From positions 310,001 through 374,000 of the forward strand of contig NZ_JBHULY010000005.1 of assembly GCF_042684665.1 (NCBI RefSeq): a DNA stretch of 64,000 bases, read 5' to 3'. Within the stretch, counting starts at the first letter, position 1. Every line of letters starts with the position of its first letter. A program made the translations under genes and the position numbers. This document shows, one piece after another, positions 52,369-61,206 of the stretch. The notes under the pieces are model-generated. The model was not told the DNA's origin, did no database searches, and saw only the letters and a program-made list of their open reading frames with translations. This DNA comes from Jejuia rubra (GTDB lineage Bacteria; Bacteroidota; Bacteroidia; Flavobacteriales; Flavobacteriaceae).

Positions 52369-53055
52369 TTAAATCTTCAAAACAGCCCCCGTCAATACAA
52401 ACAAATTATGTTTCGACACGAGATTAAGTGCCTCCCACCGATGCTCCAAACCCAACTGTAATTTTAAGGCTTCGTTCATTTGCCAACCGATCTGACTCGA
52501 AACCCTAATATCGGTTTCTGGATTATCGGGTTTACTTAAACTTAACAGCCCTTCTATTGCGCTAACCAAATAGGTTTCGCCAATATCCAATTTTTCACCA
52601 TTCAAGGGAAAATCAACCGCAAAGCGATAGCGTTGTCTAAAGATAGTTTTGGTATCCAAAATACGTTGTTCCGCCCTAAAACGATGCCCATAGCGCACAC
52701 CCAAAGTTTGTTTTTTGAAATTATATTGTTGGATAATCCGCTTTTCGTCACTGCCTGTTTCAAACCAGTCCCTGTTTCTGTAATAAAGCCCGATACTCAG
52801 TTTGTGGTAAAAATCCAATTTAAAAGTCGAGAAATGAAACACGTCCACCTGTTGCTGTTGGTACTGAAACCCATCGCCGTTATAGAGCACATAACGGCTT
52901 CTAAATACAAAATTCGCACTATAGGTTTCCGATATCTTATGGTTTAGCGAAAGAGACGATTCGCCCAAGGACGTAAAATTGTCCTGAGCTTCCAATGCAA
53001 AACACATAAAACCAAGTGCAATAGCACATAAGCGTTTAATACAGTGCATGCTCAT
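52369..53055 (-). CDS. DUF2490 outer-membrane-like protein
   Basis: A 228-residue exported protein (signal through FALEAQ) whose text is almost entirely amphipathic beta strands (SANFVFRSRYVLYNGDGFQY; HKLSIGLYYRNRDWFETG; RYGHRFRAEQRILDTKTIFR; LQLGLEHRWEALNLVSKHNL), as in DUF2490. It is probably a small outer-membrane barrel. Function unknown. It overlaps the upstream gene by 20 nt; Met at 53049 is an alternative start. Confidence 0.8.
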   Translation of the reverse strand: MSMHCIKRLCAIALGFMCFALEAQDNFTSLGESSLSLNHKISETYSANFVFRSRYVLYNGDGFQYQQQQVDVFHFSTFKLDFYHKLSIGLYYRNRDWFETGSDEKRIIQQYNFKKQTLGVRYGHRFRAEQRILDTKTIFRQRYRFAVDFPLNGEKLDIGETYLVSAIEGLLSLSKPDNPETDIRVSSQIGWQMNEALKLQLGLEHRWEALNLVSKHNLFVLTGAVLKI

Positions 53056-53614
53056 ATGAAGATGTGGTTACTTTTCGGGATTTTTCGAATACGCCATGTC
53101 TGTCAAAAGTGAATTCCCTTAATTCATGTATGTACTTGGTTTTTATTTCAGCAATAATTTCAAAATGGGTGTGCTTATTAAAGGGCTTTTCCAGCACTTT
53201 TCTAATAAATTGTCTGTCAGGTTTATCGGTGGTATTGACATATTGTTTTTGGACTTTGACGACAACGACCTTTCTGTAATTCTCATCAAAATATTTCGAA
53301 ATTGCACTGTAAACATCTTTTGGAATATGCCTTTTTTTAATGACAATTTCAATATCTTCCAGCTTTCCTAGGGTATCAAATTCAGCACTATAATGCTCTT
53401 TTTTATACTTAAACTTCACCTCGAAGCTCTTTTTATCACCATCGGTTTCTTTGTAGTACTTTAGGTATTTCACTTCATGCGAAATAATATTAAAATAGCC
53501 TTGGGCAATTTCGGGAAATTCGGAGGCAGGAATACGCTCCTCCTTTTCATTTTTGGATTGCGAAAATGAAACGCAAAAACTCATCAAGAGCATTAAAACA
53601 CTAAACTTCTTCAT
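53036..53614 (-). CDS. Exported PepSY-like protein of unknown function
   Basis: A 192-residue protein with signal MKKFSVLMLLMSFCVSFSQ. The body consists of repeated strand-helix units (KKSFEVKFKYKKEHYSAEFD; TLGKLEDIEIVIKK; HIPKDVYSAISKYFDENY; VVVVKVQKQYV), resembling PepSY/BLIP-like inhibitory domains. Probably periplasmic and co-expressed with the DUF2490 barrel and with tag, with small overlaps on both sides. Confidence 0.62.
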   Translation of the reverse strand: MKKFSVLMLLMSFCVSFSQSKNEKEERIPASEFPEIAQGYFNIISHEVKYLKYYKETDGDKKSFEVKFKYKKEHYSAEFDTLGKLEDIEIVIKKRHIPKDVYSAISKYFDENYRKVVVVKVQKQYVNTTDKPDRQFIRKVLEKPFNKHTHFEIIAEIKTKYIHELREFTFDRHGVFEKSRKVTTSSYEHALY

Positions 53615-54167
53615 ATCGAAAACAATTCACTTCATGATCATTGACCATGCCTGTAGCCTGCATGTGGGCATACACCACTGTAGTGCCCACAAATTTAAAC
53701 CCCCGCTTTTTTAAATCTTTGCTTATCGTGTCGCTTAAAGGTGTGTTGGCCGGGGCATTTCGCCAATCATTGAGGGTGTTTTTAATCGGTTTTCCATCAA
53801 CAAACTCCCAGATATATTTGCTGAAACTTCCATATTCTTCTTGAATTTTCATAAAAGCTTGGGCATTGGTAACCGTTGCATTTACCTTTAATTTATTACG
53901 AATGATGCCTGTGTCTTGCAACAATTCGTCTATTTTATCTTGTTCATACTTCGCTATTTTTTTATAATCGAAATTGTCAAATGCTTTTCTAAAATTTTCA
54001 CGTTTGCGCAAAACGGTAATCCAGCTTAAACCCGCTTGAAAGGTTTCTAAAATTAAGAACTCAAACAGGGTTTCATCATCATAAACAGGCACGCCCCATT
54101 CCTCGTCATGATAGGCCTCATAAAGCGTGTCGCCTTCGCACCAACCGCATCTGTGTTTGGAATTCAT
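53601..54167 (-). CDS. tag: DNA-3-methyladenine glycosylase I
   Basis: Excises 3-methyladenine. The 188-residue protein has RCGWCEGDTLYEAYHDEEWG (zinc-binding Cys and the conserved EWG), FEFLILETFQAGLSWITVLR, and the C-terminal AHMQATGMVNDHEVNCFRY with zinc ligands His and Cys. Normal length. First gene of a three-gene reverse-strand group. Confidence 0.95.
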   Translation of the reverse strand: MNSKHRCGWCEGDTLYEAYHDEEWGVPVYDDETLFEFLILETFQAGLSWITVLRKRENFRKAFDNFDYKKIAKYEQDKIDELLQDTGIIRNKLKVNATVTNAQAFMKIQEEYGSFSKYIWEFVDGKPIKNTLNDWRNAPANTPLSDTISKDLKKRGFKFVGTTVVYAHMQATGMVNDHEVNCFRYEEV

Positions 54168-54230
54168 AGAATTTGTAAGTTTTTATGTTGAAGTATGACA
54201 AAAGTCATCTTAAAAGGAAGTGCAAGATAC

Positions 54231-54238
54231 TAAATTTG
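54231..54238 (+). promoter_or_regulatory. -7 element of the thioredoxin-like gene
   Basis: TAAATTTG fits TAnnTTTG, 24 nt before the ATG; no spaced -33 seen. Confidence 0.45.
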
Positions 54239-54262
54239 TAACTTCATGTAAAAGAATTCGTT

Positions 54263-54880
54263 ATGGATACCATTATTAAATCTGCCATAAATAAAAGTAT
54301 TTCCTATCCCGCCTATCGGGAGTTGGTCAAGCAGTTTGCTTTGGAACAAGCAACTACAGGAAATGAACAGGCCCAAGCCCATGTAGATTTTACTAAACTT
54401 AATGACAGGCGTATGAAACGCTGGGATAAAACCTTAAAAGTTTCGGAATCTGCAAAAAAGCGATTGGAAGAATTTGACGGTAAAATCACTTGGTTGGTCA
54501 TTACCGAAAGTTGGTGTGGCGATGCCGCCCACGTACTGCCCGCTTTGAATAAAATAGCTGAAATAACCCCTAATATCAACTATCGTGTCGTGCTTAGGGA
54601 CGATAATCCCAAGTTAATGGATGCCTATTTAACCAACGGTAACAGGGCTATTCCCAAAGTGATAATCATTGATGATACCACAGGCGAAGTAATTGCTACT
54701 TACGGGCCGAGACCTAGTGAGGCGGCCAGTTACGTTAAACGGTTTAAAGCTATGAATGGCCAGTTGACACCTGAGTTTAAGGAAGATTTGCAACATTGGT
54801 ACAACTCTAACAAGGGCAAAAACGTTATTGAGGACGTTACCGAAATCTTGTGCAGGTTGCAACCTAGTGTTTGCCAATAA
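54263..54880 (+). CDS. Thioredoxin-like protein (thioredoxin_9 type)
   Basis: A 205-residue cytoplasmic protein. A helical N-terminus leads into a thioredoxin fold: ITWLVITESWCGDAAHVLPA, with one Cys at the CxxC position (WCGDA), then RAIPKVIIIDDTTGEV with the conserved cis-Pro. Losing the second Cys argues against dithiol reductase activity; it may bind a partner or act through mixed disulfides. It overlaps the convergent TonB-like gene by 17 nt. Confidence 0.8.
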   Translation: MDTIIKSAINKSISYPAYRELVKQFALEQATTGNEQAQAHVDFTKLNDRRMKRWDKTLKVSESAKKRLEEFDGKITWLVITESWCGDAAHVLPALNKIAEITPNINYRVVLRDDNPKLMDAYLTNGNRAIPKVIIIDDTTGEVIATYGPRPSEAASYVKRFKAMNGQLTPEFKEDLQHWYNSNKGKNVIEDVTEILCRLQPSVCQ

Positions 54881-55586
54881 AATTAAAGGTAATCGAGCCT
54901 ATTTGCTCGTCTTTTGAAGCGTCCTTGCTGAATTTGGCGTTTTCAGCATATTGGAGTGCATGCTCTATTAGGCATTCGTTTGACGATGTGGAAGACGTAT
55001 TGACATAAGCATCGATAACATCCCCATTTGAATTCACCGTAATATTTACGACGATTTTACCACCATTTTCGCAAAGATAGACTGGCGTGGGCAGGTAATA
55101 ATGTTTACGGTTTACTAAAGAATAAGACATAGTACTTCTGGTATTTGAACCATCGTTTTGCTGTTTTTTCAGGAGGTCATTCACTTTACTAAACGAATTG
55201 ATATCCTCATTTTTCAGTTTTGCAGGGTTGGTGTTTGTGTACTTTGATTTATAGCTGTCCATAACACCCTCGTGGTCAGAATGGTTTATCTGGGGTTCAT
55301 AATCCTCAGGCGGGGCAATAGGCTTAAATGCCTGTGCAAAGTGCTTGTTTGGTTGGGTTTCGTTAAAGGCTTGATTGGTTTCGGCTTTCGCGTTATTTTG
55401 ATTTTCTAAAGCCTCCAAAACCTTAATTTCCTCTTCGGTAAGTTCGGGCTCGGGTTCAATTTCGTAGTAACTTTCCGCGATTCTTTCCTTTTGTTTAACA
55501 AGACTGAAATTGAATATAGAAAGTACCACCGTGCCCATAATGAGCAAGGTCAACAAAAGCGCTTTATGTTGATTCGATAAGTTCAA
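54864..55586 (-). CDS. TonB-like energy transducer protein
   Basis: 240 residues, starting at TTG 55586. One N-terminal helix (ALLLTLLIMGTVVLSIFNFS), an acidic/Pro-containing periplasmic linker (YEIEPEPELTEEEIKVLEAL) and a C-terminal domain GGKIVVNITVNSNGDVIDAY with LIEHALQYAENAKFS, like TonB C-terminal domains. It could couple the proton gradient to an outer-membrane receptor; no ExbB or ExbD is nearby. It lacks the usual Pro-Lys repeats. Confidence 0.75.
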   Translation of the reverse strand: MNLSNQHKALLLTLLIMGTVVLSIFNFSLVKQKERIAESYYEIEPEPELTEEEIKVLEALENQNNAKAETNQAFNETQPNKHFAQAFKPIAPPEDYEPQINHSDHEGVMDSYKSKYTNTNPAKLKNEDINSFSKVNDLLKKQQNDGSNTRSTMSYSLVNRKHYYLPTPVYLCENGGKIVVNITVNSNGDVIDAYVNTSSTSSNECLIEHALQYAENAKFSKDASKDEQIGSITFNFIGKH

Positions 55587-55639
55587 ATTGAGGCGTTTTC
55601 AAACTATTTTATACTGAAATATACGTAAAAATTTAGGAT

Positions 55640-56329
55640 TTAGTCTTTTAGGCTACCAATAAAGGCATCTATAGACATGCCATTTTCAACATTGAAGTCT
55701 CCAATTCTAGTGCGTCGCAATGTGGATAAATGCGCTCCGGAATGTAATGCTTTCCCAAAATCGTGAGCTAAAGAACGAATGTAGGTGCCTTTGGAGCAAA
55801 TTACTCTGAAATCTACCTCCAACCCACATATTTTAGTGATTTCGAACTCAGAAATAGACACGGTTCTAGATTTTATTTCAACGTCTTCCCCAGCCCTTGC
55901 AAATTCGTATAAACGCTTGCCGTCCTTTTTTACTGCTGAAAACACGGGAGGAAACTGTTGAATTTCACCAATAAATTGTTGAGTGGATTTATGGATAAGT
56001 TCTACGGAAATATGGTCAGTGGGAAAAGTGTTGTTAATTTCAGTTTCCAAATCAAAAGACGGTGTGGTGCTTCCCAGAACCATTGTGCCAGTGTACTCCT
56101 TAATTTGTCCCTGATAGGTGTTGATTTCTTTTGTTTTTTTTCCTGTACAAACCACTAGTAATCCAGTGGCTAGGGGATCTAAAGTCCCCGCATGTCCCAC
56201 TTTTATTTTTTTAATATTGAAGGTCTGTCGGATTTCCCACCGTAGTTTGTTCACAACTTGAAAGGATGTCCAATTTAGGGGCTTATCAATTAAAAGGACT
56301 AGTCCAGAAAGAAAATCTTCGGCCGTCAT
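55640..56329 (-). CDS. truB: tRNA pseudouridine(55) synthase
   Basis: Makes pseudouridine 55 in the T-loop of tRNAs. 229 residues with GLVLLIDKPLNWTSFQVVNK, the catalytic Asp in KVGHAGTLDPLATGLLVVC, and SKGTYIRSLAHDFGKALHSG. It lacks the C-terminal PUA domain, as in most Bacteroidota TruB. It overlaps uppP by 1 nt. Confidence 0.95.
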   Translation of the reverse strand: MTAEDFLSGLVLLIDKPLNWTSFQVVNKLRWEIRQTFNIKKIKVGHAGTLDPLATGLLVVCTGKKTKEINTYQGQIKEYTGTMVLGSTTPSFDLETEINNTFPTDHISVELIHKSTQQFIGEIQQFPPVFSAVKKDGKRLYEFARAGEDVEIKSRTVSISEFEITKICGLEVDFRVICSKGTYIRSLAHDFGKALHSGAHLSTLRRTRIGDFNVENGMSIDAFIGSLKD

Positions 56330-57126
56330 TATTTATTCATTAAAGCTACCACAATGGCAATTACCCCAACAATTACGCAGTAAATTGCAAAATAGGATAA
56401 TTTGCTTTTCTTTACCAAAGCAATCATCCAAGTGCAAGCGAATAGACCTGCGACAAAGGCCGCAATAAACCCCATAGAAAGCGCAGTAAAATTTTGGCTA
56501 TCAGTAGAAATATCACCGCTTAATATGTCTTTCGCTATTTTGCCAAAAATTAGAGGAACCACCATCAAAAATGAAAATCGCGCCGATTTGGTTTTGTCAA
56601 TGCCTAGTAATACGGATGTTGAAATAGTCGCCCCAGATCTTGAAATTCCTGGTAGCATGGCAATGGCCTGAGAAACACCTATAACAAATGCATTGCTAAA
56701 ACTCACTTTTTTGTTGGTATCCTTGGCTTTATCGGCCAAAAAAAGAAGGAGGGCTGTAATGATCAACATGCACCCCACCAATAGGATATTGCCACCGAAA
56801 AGTGACTCCAACTGTTCTTCAAAAAACAAACCAACAACCACCGCGGGTATCATGGAAACCACAATTTTTGCCAAAAACTGTATGTCCTCATTCCAGTCAA
56901 ATTTGAGGATACCTTTGACGATATTCCAAATATCCTTTCTAAAAACAACAATGGTACTCAAAGCTGTAGCAAAGTGCAGTACTACCGTAAACAAGAGGCT
57001 TTCCTCAGGAACAGAATGGTCTCCCAAAATGGCCTTGCCTAATTCTAAATGCCCACTAGAAGAGACAGGCAAGAACTCTGTCAACCCTTGAATAATTCCT
57101 AATAAAATAGCGTCAATTACATCCAT
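56329..57126 (-). CDS. uppP: Undecaprenyl-diphosphatase
   Basis: Recycles the lipid carrier for peptidoglycan synthesis at the membrane; the gene is often called bacA. 265 residues, about eight helices. GIIQGLTEFLPVSSSGHLEL contains the catalytic Glu and Ser; AIAMLPGISRSGATISTSVL is the second signature. Start MDVIDAILLG. It is followed directly by truB. Confidence 0.95.
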   Translation of the reverse strand: MDVIDAILLGIIQGLTEFLPVSSSGHLELGKAILGDHSVPEESLLFTVVLHFATALSTIVVFRKDIWNIVKGILKFDWNEDIQFLAKIVVSMIPAVVVGLFFEEQLESLFGGNILLVGCMLIITALLLFLADKAKDTNKKVSFSNAFVIGVSQAIAMLPGISRSGATISTSVLLGIDKTKSARFSFLMVVPLIFGKIAKDILSGDISTDSQNFTALSMGFIAAFVAGLFACTWMIALVKKSKLSYFAIYCVIVGVIAIVVALMNK

Positions 57127-57205
57127 GGCGCAAAAATATTAAAATACTCATACAAAAGACTTTTTTGGGTTTAAACTTTAAATGAAGGAATCGTATTTTA
57201 GATGT

Positions 57206-58333
57206 ATGAAAATTGTCATTGCACCGGATAAATTCAAAAACTCCTTGACAGGATTGGACTTTTGCGAGGCTGTAGAAACCGTACTAAAACAGGTTTATCC
57301 AAATATCGAAATATTGAAATTGCCTTTGGCGGATGGTGGTGATGGCACGATTGAAGTGGTTAATTATTACCTAAAAGGAAAAACGATTCAATTAACGGTA
57401 AACAATCCCTTTTTTGAACCTGTAAAGGCCTCTTATTTATATGCTGAAAATTCTAAAAAAGCATTCATCGAAATGGCGGAAGCTTCTGGAGTTAAGTTGT
57501 TGCAACCAGAACAATTTGATTGTAAAAATGCGACCACTTTAGGTACTGGCGAACTTGTTTTAGATGCCCTTAAGAGAGGTGCTGAAACTATTATTCTTGG
57601 TATAGGTGGAAGCGCTACCAACGATTGTGGTATAGGTATGGCTACCGCTTTAGGATATCGGTTTTTAGATGCTAATGAAGATGAAGTAAAACCCATTGGA
57701 GCAAATTTATCTCGAATTAAATCTATAGATGAGTCCCAAGTACATCCAAGATTGAAAGGAGTTGAGTTTCAAATAGCTTGCGACGTCACCAATCCCTTAT
57801 ATGGCGAAAATGGGGCGGCTTATGTTTATGGGGCTCAAAAGGGAGCCTCGGTTCTGGACATAAAATTACTAGATAAGGGATTGCTAGATTTTGCAAGTGT
57901 GTTGGAAGGTAAATTCAATGTTGATGTTCAATCCATAAAAGGAGCCGGAGCTGCCGGGGGCATGGGCATCGCTTCAAAATTGTTTTTGAATGGCCATTTG
58001 GCACCGGGCATAAATCTCATTAAGAATTTGGCTAATTTTGATGAAAATATTTCAGGAGCCAATTGGATTATTACGGGTGAAGGTAATTTAGACGCTCAAA
58101 CCCTTTCTGGCAAAACCATTAAAGGTGTTTTAGACTCGGCCAAAACAAAGCAGATTAATGTAGCAACCTTCTGTGGTGGCATCGATTTTGAAGGAAAGTC
58201 ACCAGAGGAATTGGGCATTCAATACGCTGATGCCGTCATGAATTATGCCAACAATCTAGAAGATGCCATGAAAAATAGTCTTGAATATCTTAAAGAAATC
58301 GCCAAGAAATTTGCCCACGAAGTTTTAAAGTAA
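57206..58333 (+). CDS. Glycerate kinase
   Basis: Phosphorylates D-glycerate with ATP (GlxK/GarK family). The 375-residue protein starts MKIVIAPDKFKNSLTGLDFC and has LPLADGGDGTIEVVNYYLKG, TIILGIGGSATNDCGIGMAT, and IITGEGNLDAQTLSGKTIKG, the recognised signatures. The frame is open from 57182, but ATG 57206 begins the conserved N-terminus. It is followed by manA 22 nt later; together they interrupt the ftsX-uppP gene order. Confidence 0.93.
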   Translation: MKIVIAPDKFKNSLTGLDFCEAVETVLKQVYPNIEILKLPLADGGDGTIEVVNYYLKGKTIQLTVNNPFFEPVKASYLYAENSKKAFIEMAEASGVKLLQPEQFDCKNATTLGTGELVLDALKRGAETIILGIGGSATNDCGIGMATALGYRFLDANEDEVKPIGANLSRIKSIDESQVHPRLKGVEFQIACDVTNPLYGENGAAYVYGAQKGASVLDIKLLDKGLLDFASVLEGKFNVDVQSIKGAGAAGGMGIASKLFLNGHLAPGINLIKNLANFDENISGANWIITGEGNLDAQTLSGKTIKGVLDSAKTKQINVATFCGGIDFEGKSPEELGIQYADAVMNYANNLEDAMKNSLEYLKEIAKKFAHEVLK

Positions 58334-58355
58334 GTATTTTGAAAAAAAATATTGT

Positions 58356-59330
58356 ATGAAACTCTATCCATTAAAGTTTGAACCAAAATATAGTTACCGG
58401 ATTTGGGGAGGTGAAAAATTAAAAACTGTTTTGAATAAGAACTATGCTCTGGACAGTATTGGAGAGTCATGGGAGATTTCGGATGTTGAAGACAATGAAA
58501 CTTTGGTATGCGAAGGTGCTTTGGAAGGAAAGACGCTAAAGAACTTAATTCATGAATTTAAAGAAGAATTTCTCGGCAAAAGTGTATATCAAAATTTCGG
58601 GGATAGTTTTCCCCTGTTGATTAAGTTTATAGACGCTAAAAACCCATTGTCCATTCAAGTGCACCCAAGTAATGAACTGGCAAAAGAGCGTCATAATTCT
58701 TTTGGAAAAAACGAGATGTGGTATGTGATGCAGGCTGAGGAAGATGCTCAATTGATAGTTGGTTTTAATCAAAATGTTGATAGGGAAAGCTATCAATTAC
58801 ACCTCAATGATGGAACTCTATTGGATATTTTAAATATTGAAAAAGTCGATCAAGGCGATACTTTTTATATTCCTACGGGAAGGGTGCATGCCATTGGTGC
58901 GGGAGTTCTGCTAGCTGAAATTCAACAGACTTCGAATATAACCTATCGCATTTATGATTATGACAGGGTGGACAAAAAAACAGGTGAAAAAAGAGAGCTA
59001 CATACGGAGATGGCCTTAGATGCCATCGACTTTAAGCACTATCCTAATTACCGTAGCACATATTCTATTAAAGAGGCTAATGTTTCGAACAAATTGGTGC
59101 ATTCACCATATTTCAAAACCAACATTATGCATGTTACCGAAGAAATAATAAAAGACTATTCGCAAATTGATAGCTTTATTATTTATATGTGTGTTGAAGG
59201 GGCTTTGATTGTGGAATCAGAAAATGAAGCTTACCCAGTTAATACAGGTGAAACCCTGCTTATTCCTGCTTGTGTTGAGCAGATAAAAGTATCTGGGAAG
59301 AGCGCCAAAATTTTAGAAATATATTTATAA
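58356..59330 (+). CDS. manA: Type I mannose-6-phosphate isomerase (class I-like)
   Basis: Interconverts mannose-6-phosphate and fructose-6-phosphate. 324 residues, the short bacterial cupin form. Zinc ligands: Gln and His in SIQVHPSNE, Glu in GKNEMWYVMQA, His in PTGRVHAIGAGV. A conserved Arg occurs in NITYRIYDYDR. It probably shares a transcript with the glycerate kinase gene. Confidence 0.93.
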   Translation: MKLYPLKFEPKYSYRIWGGEKLKTVLNKNYALDSIGESWEISDVEDNETLVCEGALEGKTLKNLIHEFKEEFLGKSVYQNFGDSFPLLIKFIDAKNPLSIQVHPSNELAKERHNSFGKNEMWYVMQAEEDAQLIVGFNQNVDRESYQLHLNDGTLLDILNIEKVDQGDTFYIPTGRVHAIGAGVLLAEIQQTSNITYRIYDYDRVDKKTGEKRELHTEMALDAIDFKHYPNYRSTYSIKEANVSNKLVHSPYFKTNIMHVTEEIIKDYSQIDSFIIYMCVEGALIVESENEAYPVNTGETLLIPACVEQIKVSGKSAKILEIYL

Positions 59331-59342
59331 GAAAGCGTTGAC

Positions 59343-59597
59343 TTATTCTTTATCGGGATTTAACAAAATCGCATAAATCTGAATGCCAAAACCAATAAGG
59401 ACCAAAGTCGGGGCCAATCGGATACGTCGCCAAGAAAAGATTTCGGGATTAAAAACGTTGGGGTCGTCACTGCCACCACCGGCCATCAAGATAAAACCGA
59501 GGGCAATACAGCCCAGCCCGATAAACATCCATTTATAGTTTTTCTTCCCAAAAACAAATGTGGGCTTTGTAGCGTCCTTACGTTTTTTTTCTCCCAT
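59343..59597 (-). CDS. DUF3098 membrane protein
   Basis: 84 residues, two helices: FGKKNYKWMFIGLGCIALGF, then LILMAGGGSDDPNVFNPEIF as the loop and RLAPTLVLIGFGIQIYAILL. The GGGSDDPxxFxxEIFSxRRI loop is the DUF3098 signature. In Bacteroidota it lies between ftsX and uppP, suggesting a part in division or envelope growth; its role is unproven. Confidence 0.85.
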   Translation of the reverse strand: MGEKKRKDATKPTFVFGKKNYKWMFIGLGCIALGFILMAGGGSDDPNVFNPEIFSWRRIRLAPTLVLIGFGIQIYAILLNPDKE

Positions 59598-59693
59598 GTT
59601 GAATTAATGAAATACGAATGTGTGCAAAATAAACGATTTATTTAGAATAAAGGTGTTAACACTATTGTAAACTCTAAAATCATTTTAAGTTTT

Positions 59694-60071
59694 TCAATCT
59701 TCCACAAAGATTAATATTAGCTTTCCATACTGTTCCATGGAATCGTTTGCATCAATTTGATACGTGTATTTACCTTTTTCTAAAGGGGTTTCCCCGACAT
59801 AATCAATGGGTTGAATTGTATAAGTAGTTCCGTCAATCTCCAATTCTACGAAGCCATATCTGTACGCCAGATCAAATGTTTTGTAAGTGGAGGTTTTGCC
59901 AGCTTCAAGATCCTCAAAGCTGGTAGAGTTCACTGTAATGTTTTTATAATCAAACTCACTTACGTTTGACAGACGAATTTCAACCGCTTCTTCTGGCAGG
60001 TCATCATTAGCACAATGGGTAAACAAAAGGATAAACAAAAAAAGTGGTGTTATAAATTTTAGGGACTTCAT
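59694..60071 (-). CDS. Small lipoprotein of unknown function
   Basis: 125 residues with signal MKSLKFITPLFLFILLFTHC. The mature part (RLSNVSEFDYKNITVNSTSF, GKTSTYKTFDLAYRYGFVEL, KGKYTYQIDANDSMEQYGKL) is a small beta-sandwich pattern. An alternative start at 60077 adds two residues. It sits between DUF3098 and ftsX, a position not usually occupied. Confidence 0.72.
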   Translation of the reverse strand: MKSLKFITPLFLFILLFTHCANDDLPEEAVEIRLSNVSEFDYKNITVNSTSFEDLEAGKTSTYKTFDLAYRYGFVELEIDGTTYTIQPIDYVGETPLEKGKYTYQIDANDSMEQYGKLILIFVED

Positions 60072-60126
60072 AAACAATAGTTTAATCTATAGATGCAATT
60101 TATATAAAAAAGTTGCTTAGGAAAAC

Positions 60127-61005
60127 TTAATAATACAACTCATCCGTCTTTAAATTCAGAAAACGTTGCGTAGCGAAGTGTGTGCTAATCCAAGTGATGA
60201 CAATCCCTAACCCGAAAATGACAACAAAAAGTAGCACCATTAAAACAGGATTGGATAGCAGTTCCAATTCGGGGAAGGTTTTATTCAAATAATATAAAAC
60301 AATTGCCATGCCCGCCATGGCTAAAATGGCACCAACAATGCCCAAACGGATACTTTTCCAAACAAACGGGCGACGAATAAAGCGCTTTGTGGCTCCTACC
60401 ATTTGCATCGTTTTGATAGTGAAACGTTTGGAATACACCGCCAAACGCAAAGAACTATTGATGAGCAAAACAGCAATTAAAGTGAATAACCCGCTAATAA
60501 CCAACACCCAAAAACTGATTTTCTTTACGTTGTCGTTCATCAAATTCACCAAATCGTTGTCGTAGGTGACCTCTTCAACGAATTTCTTGTTTAAAGCTTC
60601 GGCTGATATTTTTTCAAGATGTTCGGAGGTGACGAAGTCCGCTTTCAAATGCACATCGATTGAGTTTTGTAATGGGTTGTATCCCACAAAATCCATAAAA
60701 TCCTCGCCTGTTTCGGTTTTCATAAATTCGGCCGCTTGTTCTTTGGAAACATACTCGGTCGATTTTACATAATCCGCCATGGCTAAACTTTTTTCAAGTT
60801 GTTTGCGTTCTACTTCCTTTGCGGTATCTTTCAAATAAATGGTCACCACAACTTGTTCCTTAAAATGGTCCGAAACCTTTTTGGCATTCAACACGAGCAT
60901 CCCTAACAATCCCAATAAAAACAGTACCAAGGCGATACTGACCACCACCGAAATGTAGGAAGAAACCAATCGGCGTTTTTGGTGTTTTTCAAAGGATGCA
61001 CTCAT
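60127..61005 (-). CDS. ftsX: Cell division protein FtsX
   Basis: Membrane part of the FtsEX transporter-like complex that activates cell-wall hydrolases in division. 292 residues with an N-terminal helix, an extracytoplasmic domain (HFKEQVVVTIYLKDTAKEVE) and three C-terminal helices (ISFWVLVISGLFTLIAVLLI; SIRLGIVGAILAMAGMAIVL; VLMVLLFVVIFGLGIVITWI). The RLAVYSKRFTIKTMQMVGAT segment is the FtsX signature. ftsE is not in the window. Confidence 0.93.
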   Translation of the reverse strand: MSASFEKHQKRRLVSSYISVVVSIALVLFLLGLLGMLVLNAKKVSDHFKEQVVVTIYLKDTAKEVERKQLEKSLAMADYVKSTEYVSKEQAAEFMKTETGEDFMDFVGYNPLQNSIDVHLKADFVTSEHLEKISAEALNKKFVEEVTYDNDLVNLMNDNVKKISFWVLVISGLFTLIAVLLINSSLRLAVYSKRFTIKTMQMVGATKRFIRRPFVWKSIRLGIVGAILAMAGMAIVLYYLNKTFPELELLSNPVLMVLLFVVIFGLGIVITWISTHFATQRFLNLKTDELYY

Positions 61006-61097
61006 AGGGGAATTGGATTAACGGTGTAAAAATAGCAAAGTATTCTAATTCACTGTTCTTTACAACGTTTAAACTTTTAACATTGTTATAATAAGTT

Positions 61098-61105
61098 TAA
61101 ATTTG
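61098..61105 (+). promoter_or_regulatory. -7 element of leuS promoter
   Basis: TAAATTTG fits TAnnTTTG, 102 nt before leuS. The leader contains CTTTGCGACTTCGCGACTTT, a low-complexity stretch that may be repeat DNA. Confidence 0.4.
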
Positions 61106-61206
61106 CGCGATTAATGCTCTCGCTAAGGTGCAGAGAAGCAAAGAAATTATATTTTATTAAGGTTAATTCTTTGCGACTTCGCGACTTTGCGCGAAAAAAA
61201 GAGTTT

